The notes under the pieces were generated by a model that saw nothing but the letters and a program-made list of their open reading frames with translations, ran no database searches and was not told the origin of the DNA. From Aquilaria yunnanensis (Eukaryota > Streptophyta > Magnoliopsida > Malvales > Thymelaeaceae), in NCBI GenBank assembly GCA_039654915.1, contig CM077593.1, forward strand, positions 36,674,501-36,738,500: a DNA stretch of 64,000 bases, written 5' to 3'. Numbering within the stretch: position 1 is the first letter of the stretch; the number at the start of each line of letters is the position of its first letter. Below are positions 1 through 10,493 of this stretch, in pieces. The position numbers were made by a program, and so were the translations under genes.

Positions 1-1705
1 TCAAACTCAATCAATTTTTCAAACAGAGTCAATTTTTCTTCAACGATAGGAGAGTTCCTGTCGTAAAGGTTCTCAGGAAAGCTCCTTAACCTCAAACTCA
101 ATCAATTTTTCAAACACAGTCAATTTTTCTTCAACGATAGGAGAGTTCCTGTCTTAAAGGTTCAAAGGAAAGCTCCTTAACCTCAAACTCAATCAAATTT
201 TCAAACACAGTCAATTTTTCTTCAACGATAGTAGAGTTCCTGTCGTAAAGGTTCTTAAGAAAGCTCCTTAACCTCAAACTCAATCAATTTTTCAAACACA
301 GTCAATTTTTCTTCAATGATAGGAGAGTTCCTGTCGTAGAGGTTCTAAGGAAAGATCCTTAACCTCAAACTCAATCAAATTTCCAAACACAGTCAATTTT
401 TCTTCAACAATAGGAGAATTCCTGTCGTTGAGGTTCTAAGGAAAGCTCCTTATCCTCAAACTCAATCAATTTTTCAAATACAGTGAATTTTTCTTCAACG
501 ATAGGAGAGTTCCTGTCGTAGAGGTTCTCAGGAAAGCTCCTTAACGTCAAACTTAAACAATTTTTCAGACACAGTCAATTTTCTTCAACGATAAGAGAGT
601 TCCTATCATAGAGGTTCTAAGTAAAGCTAGTTAACCTGAAACTCAATCAATTTTTCAAACGCAGTCAATTTTTCTTCAACGATAGGAGAGTTCCTGTCGT
701 AGACGTTCTAACGAAATCTCCTTAACCTCAAACTTCAAGAAATATTTCAAACAGAGTCATTTTTTCTTGAACGATAGGAGAGTTCCCGTCGTAGAGGTTC
801 TATGGAAAGCTCCTTAAGCTCAAACTGAATCAAATTTCCAAACACAATCACTTTTTCTTCAACGATAGGAGAGTTCCCGTCGTTGAGGTTCTAAGGAAAG
901 CTCCTTAACCTCAAACTGAATCAAAATTTCAAACACAGTCAATTTTTCTTCAACGATAGGAGAGTTCCTGTCGTAGAGGTTCTAAACAAATCTCCTTAAC
1001 CTCAAACTCAATCAAATTTTCAAACACAGTCAATTTTTCTTGAACGATAGGATAGTTCCTGTCGTAGAGGTTCTAAGAAAAGCTTCTTAACCTCAAACTC
1101 AATCAAATTTTCAAACACAGTCAATTTCTCTTCAACGATAGGAGAACTCCCGTCATTGAGGTTCTAAGGAAAGCTCTTTAACCTCAAACTCAATCAAATT
1201 TTCAAATATAGTCAAGTTTTCTTCAACGATAGGAGAGTTCCTGTCGTAGTGGTTCTCAGGAGAGCTCCTTAACGTTAAACTCAATCAACTTTTGAGACAC
1301 AGTCAATTTTTCTTCAACGATAGGAGAATTCCTGTCGTTGAGGTTCCAAGGAAAGCTCCTTAACCTCAAACTCAATCAATTTTTCAAATACAGTGAATTT
1401 TTCTTCAACGATAGGAGAGTTCCTGTCGTAGAGGTTCTCAGGAAAGCTCCTTAACCTCAAACTAAAACAATTTTTCAGACACAGTCAATTTTCTTCAACG
1501 ATAAGAGAGTTCCCGTCATAGAGGTTCTAAGGAAAGCTACTTAACCTGAAACTCAACCAATTTTTCAAACGCAGTCAATTTTTATTCAACGATAGAAGAG
1601 TTCCTGTCGTAGAGGTTCTAACGAAATCTCCTTAACCTCAAACTTCAAGCAATTTTTCAAACAGAGTCAATCTTTCTTGAACGATAGGAGAGTTCCTGTC
1701 GTAGA

Positions 1706-2069
1706 GGTTCTATGGAAAGCTCCTTAAGCTCAAACTGAATCAAATTTCCAAACAGAGTCAATTTTTCTTCAACGATAGGAGAGCTCCGGCCGTAGAGGTT
1801 CTAACGAAATCTCCTTAACCTCAAACTCAATCAAATTTTCAAACATAGTCAATTTTTCTTCAACGATAGGGGAGTTCGTGTCGTTGAGGTTCTAAGGAAG
1901 GCTCCTTAACCTCAAACTCAATCAATTTTTCAAGCACAGTCAATTTTTCTTCAACGATAGGAGAGTTCCTGTCGTACAGGTTCTCAGGAAAGCTCCTTAA
2001 CCTCAAACTCAATCAATTTTTCAAACTCAGTCAATTTTTCTTGAACGATAAGAGAGTTCCTGTCGTAGA
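1706..2069 (+). repeat. Single copy of a four-monomer (364-bp) unit
   Basis: Four successive monomers carry diagnostic variants in order: GGTTCTATGG followed by CTCCGGCCGTAG, then GGGGAGTTCG with CGTTGAGG, then CTGTCGTACAGG, then TTGAACGATAAG. The unit is followed at 2070 by GGTTCTAAGGAAAGCGCC. The same four variants in the same order form a three-copy tandem at 4118-5209 that is followed by the same GCGCC-type monomer. This is therefore the unexpanded version of that locus inside a larger duplicated segment. Confidence 0.85.
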
Positions 2070-2639
2070 GGTTCTAAGGAAAGCGCCTTAAACTCAAACT
2101 CAATCAAATTTTCAAAGACAGTCAATTTTTCTTCAACGATAGAAGGGTTCGTATCGTTGAGGTTCAAAGGAAAGCTCCTTAACCTCAAACTTAATCAATT
2201 CTTCAAACACAGTCAATTTTTCTTCAACGATAGGAGAGTTCCTGTCGTAGAGGTTCTCAGGAAAGCTCCTTAACCTCAAACTCAATCAATTTTTCAAATA
2301 CAGTCAATTTTTCTTTAATGATAGGAGAGTTCCTGTCGTAGAGGTTCTAAGGAAAGCTCCTTAACCTCAAACTGAATCAAATTTTCAAACACAGTCAATT
2401 CTTCTTCAATGATAGGAGAGTTCCTGTCGTAGAGGTTCTAAGGAAAGCTCCTTAACCTCAAACTCAATCAAATTTTCAAACACAGTCAATTTTTCTTCAA
2501 CGATAAGAGAGTTCCTGTTGTTGAGGTTCTAGGGAAAGCTCTTCAACCGCAAACTCAAAAAATTTTTCAAACACAGTCAATTTTTCTTCAACGATACGAG
2601 AGTTCCTGTCGTAGAGGTTCTAAGGAAAGCTCCTTAACC

Positions 2640-2730
2640 TCAAACTCAATCAATTTTTCAAACACAGTCAATTTTTCTTCAACGATAGGAGAGTTCCTGT
2701 TGTAGAGGTTCTAAGGAAACCTCCTTAACC
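2640..2730 (+). repeat. Representative long (91-bp) monomer
   Basis: This copy is close to the consensus. In order it has TCAAACTCAA, a first subunit TCAATTTTTCAAACACAG, a second partial subunit TCAATTTTTCTTCAACG, then ATAGGAGAGTTCCTG, the CpG-derived GTTGTAG (usually GTCGTAG), AGGTTCTAAGGAAA and the CTCCTTAACC end. Across the array the most variable sites are the T/A in CAATTTTTC versus CAAATTTTC, the G/T in AAAGCTCC versus AAATCTCC, and the two CpGs. Monomer length 91 leaves remainder 1 on division by 3, so no reading frame can persist from monomer to monomer. Confidence 0.95.
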
Positions 2731-3293
2731 TCAAACTGAATCAAATTTTCAAACACAGTCAATTTTTCTTCAACGATAGGAGAGTTCCTGTTGTAGAGGT
2801 TCTAAACAAATCTCCTTAACCTCAAACTCAATCAAATTTTCAAACACAGTCAATTTTTCTTCAACAATAGGAGAGTTCCTGTCGTAGAGGTTCTAAGAAA
2901 AGCTCCTTAACCTCAAAGTCAATCAAATTTTCAAACACAGTCAATTTCTCTTCAACGATAGGAGAACTCCTGTCATTGAGGTTCTAAGGAAAGCTCCTTA
3001 ACCTCAAACTCAATCAATTTTTCAAATACAGTCAATTTTTCTTCAACGACAGGAGAGTTCCTGTTGTAGTGGTTCTCAGGAAAGCTCCTTAACGTTAAAC
3101 TCAATTAATTTTTGAGACACAGTCAATTTTCTTCAACGATAGGAGGGTTCCTGTCGTAGAGGTTGTAAGTAAAGCTCCTTAACCTGAAACTCAATCAATT
3201 TTTCAAACACAGTCAATTTTTCTTCAACGATAGTAGAGTTCCTGTTGTAAAGGTTCTAAGGAAATCTCCTTAACCTCAAACTCAATCAAATAT

Positions 3294-3376
3294 TCAACCA
3301 CAGTCAATTTTTCTTCAACGATAAAAGAGTTCCTTAACCTCAAACTCAATCAATTTTTCCTCAACGATTGTAGAGT
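3294..3376 (+). repeat. Doubly deleted monomer junction
   Basis: The run AAAAGAGTTCC passes directly into TTAACCTCAAACTC, so about 40 bp from TGTCG to the GCTCC motif is missing. The following monomer also lacks one 18-bp subunit (CAATTTTTCCTCAACG). The first junction lies where both ends carry TCC, consistent with a microhomology or slippage deletion. The same AAAAGAGTTCC-TTAACC junction recurs near 9463-9480, so it was copied after it formed, or arose twice at the same site. Confidence 0.75.
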
Positions 3377-4117
3377 TCCTGTTTTAAAGGTTCTCAGGAA
3401 AGTTCCTTAACCTCAAACTCAATCAATTTTTCAAACACAGCCAATTTTTCTTCAACCATAGGAGAGTTCCTGTCTTAAAGGTTCTAAGGAGAGCTCCTTA
3501 ACCTCAAACTCAATCAATTTTTCAAACACAGTCAATTTTTCTTCAACGATAGGAGAGTTCCTGTCGTAAAGGTTCTTAGGAATGCTCCTTAACCTCAAAC
3601 TCAAACAATTTTTCAAACACAGTCAATTTTTCTTCAATGATAGGAGAGTTCCTGTCGTAGAGGTTCTAAGGAAAGATCCTTAACCTCAAACTCAATCAAA
3701 TTTTCAAAACAGTCAATTTTTCTTCAACGATAGGAGAATTCCTGTCGTTGAGGTTCTAAGGAAAACTTCTTAACCTCAAACTCAATCAATTTTTCAAATA
3801 CAGCGAATTTTTCTTCAACGATAGGAGAGTTCCTGTCGTAGAGGTTCTCAGGAAAGCTCCTTAACCTCAAACTCAAACAATTTTTCAGACATAGTCAATT
3901 TTCTTTAACGATAAGAGAGTTCCTGTCATAGAGGTTCTAAGAAAAGCTCCTTAACCTGAAACTCAATCAAGTTTTCAAACGCAGTCAATTTTTCTTCAAC
4001 GATAGGAGAGTTCCTGTCGTAGACGTTCTAACGAAATCTCCTTAACCTCAAACTTCAAGAAAATTTTTTCAAACAGAGTCAATTTTTCTTTAACGATAGG
4101 AGAGTTCCTGTCGTAGA

Positions 4118-5209
4118 GGTTTTATGAAAAGCTCCTTAAGCTCAAACTGAATCAAATTTCCAAACACAGTCAATTTTTCTTCAACGATAAGAGAGTTCCG
4201 GCCGTAGAGGTTCTAACGAAATCTCCTTAACCTCAAACTCAATCAAATTTTCAAACACAGTCAATTTTTCTTCAACGATAGGGGAGTTCGTATCGTTGAG
4301 GTTTTAAGGAAAGCTCCTTAACCTCAAACTCAATTAATTTTTCAAACACAGTCAATTTTTCTTCAACGATAGGATAGTTCCTGTCGTACAGGTTCTCAGG
4401 AAAGCTCCTTAACCTCAAACTCATTCAATTTTTCAAACACAGTTAATTTTTCTTGAACGATAGGAGAGTTCCTGTCGTAGAGGTTCTATGGAAAACTCCT
4501 TAAGCTCAAACTGAATCAAATTTCCAAACACAGTCAATTTTTCATCAACGATAGGAGAGTTCCGGCCGTAGAGGTTCTAACGAAATCTCCTTAACCTCAA
4601 ACTCAATCAAATTTTCAAGCACAGTCAATTTTTCTTCAATGATAGGAGAGTTCGTATCGTTGAAGTTCTAAGGAAAGCTCCTTAACCTCAAACCCAACCA
4701 ATTTTTCAAACACAGTCAATTTTTCTTCAACGATAGGAGAGTTCCTGTCGTACAGGTTCTCAGGAAAGCTCCTTGACCTCAAACTCATTCAATTTTTCAA
4801 ACACAGTTAATTTTTCTTGAACGATAGGAGAGTTCCTGTCGTAGAGGTTCTATGGAAAGCTCCTTAAGCTCAAACTGAATCAAATTTCCAAACACAGTCA
4901 ATTTTTCTTCAACAATAGGAGAGTTCCGGCCGTAGAGGTTCTAACGAAATCTCCTTAACCTCAAACTCAATCAAATTTTCAAACACAGTCAATTTTTCTT
5001 CAACGATAGGAGAGTTCGTATCGTTGAGGTTCTAAGGAAAGCTCCTTAACCTCAAACTCAATCAATTTTTTAAACACAGTCAATTTTTCTTCAACGATAG
5101 GAAAGTTCCTGTCGTACTGGTTCTCAGGAAAGCTCCTTAACCTCAAACTCATTCAATTTTTCAAACACAGTCAATTTTTCTTGAACGATAGGAGAGTTCC
5201 TGTCGTAGA
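4118..5209 (+). repeat. Higher-order repeat: three tandem 364-bp (4-monomer) units
   Basis: The marker GTTCCGGCCG occurs at 4195, 4559 and 4923, exactly 364 bp (4 x 91) apart. Unit starts (GGTTTTATG or GGTTCTATG) fall at 4118, 4482 and 4846, and the series ends at 5210 with GGTTCTAAGG. Each unit has the same ordered monomers: a GGCCG monomer, a TTCGTATCGTTGAGG monomer, a GTACNGG-type monomer, and a CATTCAA/TTGAACG monomer. Differences between units are a few single bases. Expansion from one to three units relative to 1706-2069 points to unequal exchange or amplification in register. No coding function is suggested. Confidence 0.9.
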
Positions 5210-7329
5210 GGTTCTAAGGAAAGCGCCTTAACCTCAAACTCAATCAAATTTTCAAACACAGTCAATTTTTCTTCAACGATAATAGAATTCGTATCGTTGA
5301 GGTTCTGAGGAAAGCTCCTTAACCTCAAACTCAATAAATTTTTCAAACACAGTCAATTTTTCTTCAACGATAAGAGAGTTCCTGTCGTAGAGGATCTCAG
5401 GAAAGCTCTTTAACCTCAAACTCAATCAATTTTTCAAACACAGTCAATTTTTCATCAATGATAGGAGAGTTCCTGTCGTAGAGGTTCTAAGGAAAGCTCC
5501 TTAACCTCAAACTCAATCAATTTTTCAAACACAGTCAAATTTTCTTCAATGATAGGAGAGTTCCTGTCGTAGAGGTTCTAAGGAAAGCTCCTTAACCTGA
5601 AACTCAATCAAATTTTTAAATACAGTCAATTTTTCTTCAACGATAGGAGTGTTCCTGTTGTAAAGGTTCTAAGGAAATCTCCTTAACCTCAAACTCAATC
5701 AAATTTTCAAACACAGTCAATTTTTCTTCAACGATAGGAGAGTTCCTGTCGTAGAGGTTGTAAGGAAAGCTCCTTAACCTCAAACTCAAAAAAATTTTCA
5801 CACACAGTCAATTTTTCTTCAACGATAGGAGAGTTCCTGTCGTAGAGGTTCTAAGGAAAGCTCCTTAACCTCAAACTCAATCAATTTTTCAAATACAATC
5901 AATTTTTCTTCAACGATAGGAGAGTTCCTGTCGTAGTGGTTCTCAGGAAAGCTCCTTAACATTATACTCAATCAATTTTTGAGACACAGTCAATTTTCTT
6001 CAACGATAGGAGGGTTCCTGTCGTAGAGGTTGTAAGGAAAGCTCCTTAACCTCAAACTCAATCAATTTTTCAAACACAGTCAACTTTTCTTCAACGATAG
6101 TAGAGTTCCTGTTGTAAAGGTTCTAAGGAAATCTCCCTAACCTCAAACTCAATCAAAATTTCAAACACAGTCAATTTTTCTTCAACGATAGGAGAGTTCC
6201 TGTCGTAGAGGTTCTAAGAAAAGCTCCTTAACCTCAAACTCAATCAAATTTTCAAACACAGTCAATTTCTCTTCAACGATAGGAGAACTCCTGTCATTGA
6301 GGTTCTAAGGAAAGCTCCTTAACCTCAAACTCAATCAATTTTTCAAATACAGTCAATTTTTCTTCAACGATAAAAGAGTTCCTGTCGGAGTGGTTCTCAG
6401 GAAAGCTCCTTTACGTTAAACTCAATCAATTTTTGAGACGCAATCAATTTTCTTCAACGATAGGAGGGTTCCTGTCGTAGAGGTTGAAAGGAAAGCTACT
6501 TAACCTCAAACTCAATCAATTTTTCAAACACAGTCAATTTTCCTTCAACGATAGTAGAGTTCCTATTGTAAAGGTTCTAAGGAAATCTCCTTAACCTCAA
6601 ACTCAATCAAATTTTCAAACACAGTGAATTTTTCTTCAACGATAAAAGAGTTCCTGTCGTTGAGGTTATAAGGAAAGCTCTTCAGTCTCAAACTCAAAAA
6701 AAATTTCAAACACAGTTAATTTTTCTTCAACGATACGAGAGTTCCTGTCGTAGAGGTTCTAAGGAAAGCTCCTTAACCTCAAACTCAATCAATATTTCAA
6801 ACACAGTCAATTTTTCTTCAACGATAGGAGAGTTGCTATCGTAGAGGTTCTAACGAAATCTCCTTAACCTCTGACTTCAAGCAATTTTTCAAACAGAGTC
6901 AATTTTTCTTGAACGATAGGAGAGTTCCTGTCATAGAGGTTCTAAGGAAAGCTCCTTAACCTCAAACTGAATCAAAATTTCAAACACAGTCAATTTTTCT
7001 TCAACGATAGGAGAGTTCCTGTCATAGAGGTTCTAAAGAAATCTCCTTAACCTCAAACTCAATCAAATTTTCAAACACAGTCAATTTTTCCTAAACGATA
7101 GGAGAGTTCCTGTCGTAGAGGTTCTAAGAAACGCTCCTCAACCTCAAACTCAATCAAATTTTAAAACACAGTCAATTTCTTTTCAACGATAGGAGAACTC
7201 CTGTCATTGAAGTTCTAAGGAAAGCTCCTTAACCTCAAACTCAATCAATTTTTCAAATACAGTCAATTTTTCTTCAACGATAGGAGAGTTCCTGTCGTAG
7301 TGGTTCTCAGGAAAGCCCCTTAACGTTAA

Positions 7330-9285
7330 ACTCAATCAATTTTTGAGACGTAGTCAATTTTCTTCAATGATAGGAGAGTTCCTGTCGTAGAGGTTGTAAG
7401 GAAAGCTTCTTAACCTCAAACTCAATCAATTTTTCAAACACAGTCAATTTTCCTTCAACGATTGTAGAGTTCCTATTGTAAAGGTTCTAAGCAAATCTTA
7501 TTAACCTCAAACTCAATCAAATTTTCAAACACAGTCAATTTTTCTTCAACGATAAAAGAGTTCCTGTCGTTGAGGTTATAAGGAAAGCTCTTCAACCTCA
7601 AACTCAAAAAAATTTTCAAACACAATTAATTTTTCTTCAACGATATGAGAGTTCCTGTCGTAGAGGTTCTAAGGAAAGCTCCTTAACCCCAAACTCAATC
7701 AATATTTCAAACACAGTCAATTTTTCTTGAACGATAGGAGAGTTGCTATCGTAGAGGTTCTAACGAAATCTCCTGAACCTCAAACTTCAAGCAATTTTTT
7801 AAACAGAGTCAATTTTTCTTGAACGAGAGGAGTGTTCCTGTCGTACAGGTTCTAAGGAAAGCTCCTTAACCTCAAACTGAATCAAATTTTCAAACACAGT
7901 CAATTTGTCTTCAACGATAGGAGAGTTCCTGTCGTAGAGGTTCTAAACAAATCTCCTTAACCTCAAACTCAATCAAATTTTCAAACACAGTAAATTTTTC
8001 TTCAACGATAGGAGAGTTCCTGTCGTAGAGGTTCTAAGAAACGCTCCTTAACCTCAAACTCAATCAAATTTTAAAACACAGTCAATTTCTCTTCAACGAT
8101 AGGAGAATCCTGTCATTGAGGTTCTAAGGAAAGCTCCTTAACCTCAAACTCAATCAATTTTTCAAATACATTTAATTTTTCTTCAACGATAGGAGAGTTC
8201 CTGTCGTAGAGGTTCTTAGGAAAGCTCCTTAACGTTAAACTCAATCAATTTTTGAGACACAGTCAATTTTCTTCAACGATAGGAGAGTTCCTGTCGTAGA
8301 GGTTCTTAGGAAAGCTCCATAACGTTAAACTCAATCAATTTTTGAGACGCAGTCAATTTTCTTCAATGATAGGAGAGTTCCTGTCGTAGAGGTTGTAAGG
8401 AAAGCTTCTTAACCTCAAACTCAATCAATTTTTCAAACACAGTCAATTTTCCTTCAACGATTGTAGAGTTCCTATTGTAAAGGTTCTAAGGAAATCTTAT
8501 TAACCTCAAACTCAATCAAATTTTCAAACACAGTCAATTTTTCTTCAACGATAAAAGAGTTCCTGTCGTTGAGGTTATAAGGAAAGCTCTTCAACCTCAA
8601 ACTCAAAAAAATTTTCAAACACAATTAATTTTTCTTCAACGATATGAGAGTTCCTGTCGTAGAGGTTCTAAGGAAAGCTCTTTAACCCCAAACTCAATCA
8701 ATATTTCAAACACAGTCAATTTTTCTTGAACGATAGGAGAGTTGCTATCGTAGAGGTTCTAACGAAATCTCCCGAACCTCAAACTTCAAGCAATTTTTTA
8801 AACAGAGTCAATTTTTCTTGAACGAGAGGAGTGTTCCTGTCGTACAGGTTCTAAGGAAAGCTCCTTAACCTCAAACTGAATCAAATTTTCAAACACAGTC
8901 AATTTGTCTTCAACGATAGGAGAGTTCCTGTCGTAGAGGTTCTAAACAAATCTCCTTAACCTCAAACTCAATCAAATTTTCAAACACAGTAAATTTTTCT
9001 TCAACGATAGGAGAGTTCCTGTCGTAGAGGTTCTAAGAAACGCTCCTTAACCTCAAACTCAATCAAATTTTAAAACACAGTCAATTTCTCTTCAACGATA
9101 GGAGAACTCCTGTCATTGAGGTTCTAAGGAAAGCTCCTTAACCTCAAACTCAATCAATTTTTCAAATACATTTAATTTTTCTTCAACGATAGGAGAGTTC
9201 CTGTCGTAGAGGTTCTTAGGAAAGCTCCTTAACGTTAAACTCAATCAATTTTTGAGACACAGTCAATTTTCTTCAACGATAGGAG
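7330..9285 (+). repeat. Tandem duplication of ~1 kb (11 monomers)
   Basis: The segment at about 7330-8285 recurs at about 8330-9285. GGTTGTAAG markers lie at 7392 and 8391 and GTTGCTATCG markers at 7742 and 8741, both 999 bp apart; the offset becomes 1000 after a one-base deletion near 8105. Eleven monomers of 91 bp with two 90-bp members give 999. Shared rare variants include TTTTTAAACAGAG, GAACGAGAGGAGTG and CAATTTGTCTTC. I saw only a handful of base differences, so this is a recent duplication. A related copy of the GTTGCTATC monomer lies 910 bp upstream at 6832. Confidence 0.88.
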
Positions 9286-10010
9286 GGTTCCTGTCGTAGA
9301 GGTTGTAAGGAAAGCTCCTTAACCTCAAACTCAATGAATTTTTCAAACACAGTCAATTTTTCTTCAACGATAGTAGAGTTCCTGTTGTAAAGGTTCTAAG
9401 GAAATCTCCTTAACCTCACACTCAATCAAATTTTCAAGCACAGTCAATTTTTCTTCAACGATAAAAGAGTTCCTTAACCTTAAACTCAATCAAATTTTCA
9501 AACACAGTCAATTTTTCTTCAACGTTAAAAGAGTTCCTGTCGTTGAGGTTATAAGGAAAGCTCTTTAACCTCAAACTCAAAAAAATTTTCAAACACAGTT
9601 AATTTTTCTTCAACGATACGAGAGTTCCTGTCGTAGAGGTTCTAAGCAAAGCTCGTTAACCTCAAACTCACTCAAATTTTCAAGCATAGTCAATTTTTAT
9701 TCAACGATAGGAGAATTTCTGTCGTAGAGGTTCTAACGAAATCTCCTAACCTCAAACTTTAAGCAATTTTTCAAACAGGGTCAATTTTTCTTGAATGATA
9801 GGAGAGTTCCTGTCGTAGAGGTTCTAAGGAAAGCTCCTTAACCTCAAACTGAATCAAAATTTGTCTTTAATGATAGAAGATTTCCTGTCGTAGAGGTTCT
9901 AAGGAAATCTCCTTAACCTCAAACTTCAACCAATTTTTCAAACGCAGTCAATTTTTCATCAATAATAAGAGAATTCCTGTTGTCTAGGTTCTAAGGAAAT
10001 CTCCTTAACC

Positions 10011-10083
10011 TTAAATTCAATCAATTTTTCTGCAACGATAGGAGAGTTCCTGTCGTAGAGATTCTAAGGAATGCTCCTTAACC
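10011..10083 (+). repeat. First short (73-bp) monomer
   Basis: This monomer runs from TTAAATTCAATCAA through TTTTTCTGCAACGATAGG to TGCTCCTTAACC and is 73 bp long. It differs from the long form by exact loss of 18 bp between the two TCAATTTTTC direct repeats, as expected from slippage. Short monomers typically begin CAAATTC instead of CAAACTC. They fall into at least three sequence types by the bases after the T run: CTGCAACG, CTACAAGG and CTGTAATG. Their recurrence at fixed places within HOR units shows they were amplified as part of those units rather than arising each time. Confidence 0.92.
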
Positions 10084-10457
10084 TCAAACTCAATCAAATT
10101 TTCAAACACAGTCAATTTTTCTTCAACGATAGGAGAGTTTCTGCCGTGGAGGTTCTAAGGAATGCTTCTTAACCTCAAACTAAATCAAATTTTCAAAGAC
10201 AGTCACTTTTTCTTCAACGATAGGAGAGTTCCTGTCGTAGAGGTTCTAAGAAAAGCTCGTTAACCTCAAACTCTATCAAATTTTCAAACACAGTCAATTT
10301 TTCTTTAACGATAGGAGAGTTCCTGTCGTAGAGGTTCTAAGTAAAGCTCCTTAACCCCAAACTCAATCAAATTTGCAAACACAGTCAATTTTCCTTAAAC
10401 GATAGGAGAGTTCCTGTCGTAGAGGTTCTAAGGAAAGCTTATTAACCTCAAACTCAA

Positions 10458-10493
10458 TCAAATTTTCAAAAACAGTCAAATTTTCAAAACCAG
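10458..10493 (+). repeat. Extra 18-bp subunit in one monomer
   Basis: Two adjacent copies of TCAAATTTTCAAAAMCAG (AACAG then ACCAG endings) stand where a long monomer normally has one, ahead of the usual TCAATTTTTCTTC. The monomer is therefore about 109 bp. It is the reciprocal of the 73-bp form, showing gain as well as loss of the 18-bp subunit. Confidence 0.85.

Larger units (their letters stand above)
1..10010 (+). repeat. Array domain I: long monomers only
   Basis: This left domain contains 90- to 92-bp monomers and none of the regular 73-bp short monomers that recur after 10 kb. A frequent local variant is TTTTTGAGACACAG, usually with the shortened T run, for example near 3110, 5972, 6434, 7342, 8250 and 9250. 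Blocks of about 0.9-1 kb and a 364-bp four-monomer unit are repeated inside it. A copy of the first ~830 bp recurs at +3320 (AGACGTTCTA at 701 and at 4021). No gene, RNA or mobile element was seen. The right edge is placed at the first clear 73-bp monomer. Confidence 0.75.

Noticed and set aside
5161..5346. 61-codon minus-strand open frame
   Set aside because: It lies wholly in satellite monomers. The usual TGA after CGT is lost because this monomer reads TTGAACG instead of TTCAACG on the plus strand. No ribosome-site, promoter or codon-use signal, and the peptide is simply the monomer translated.
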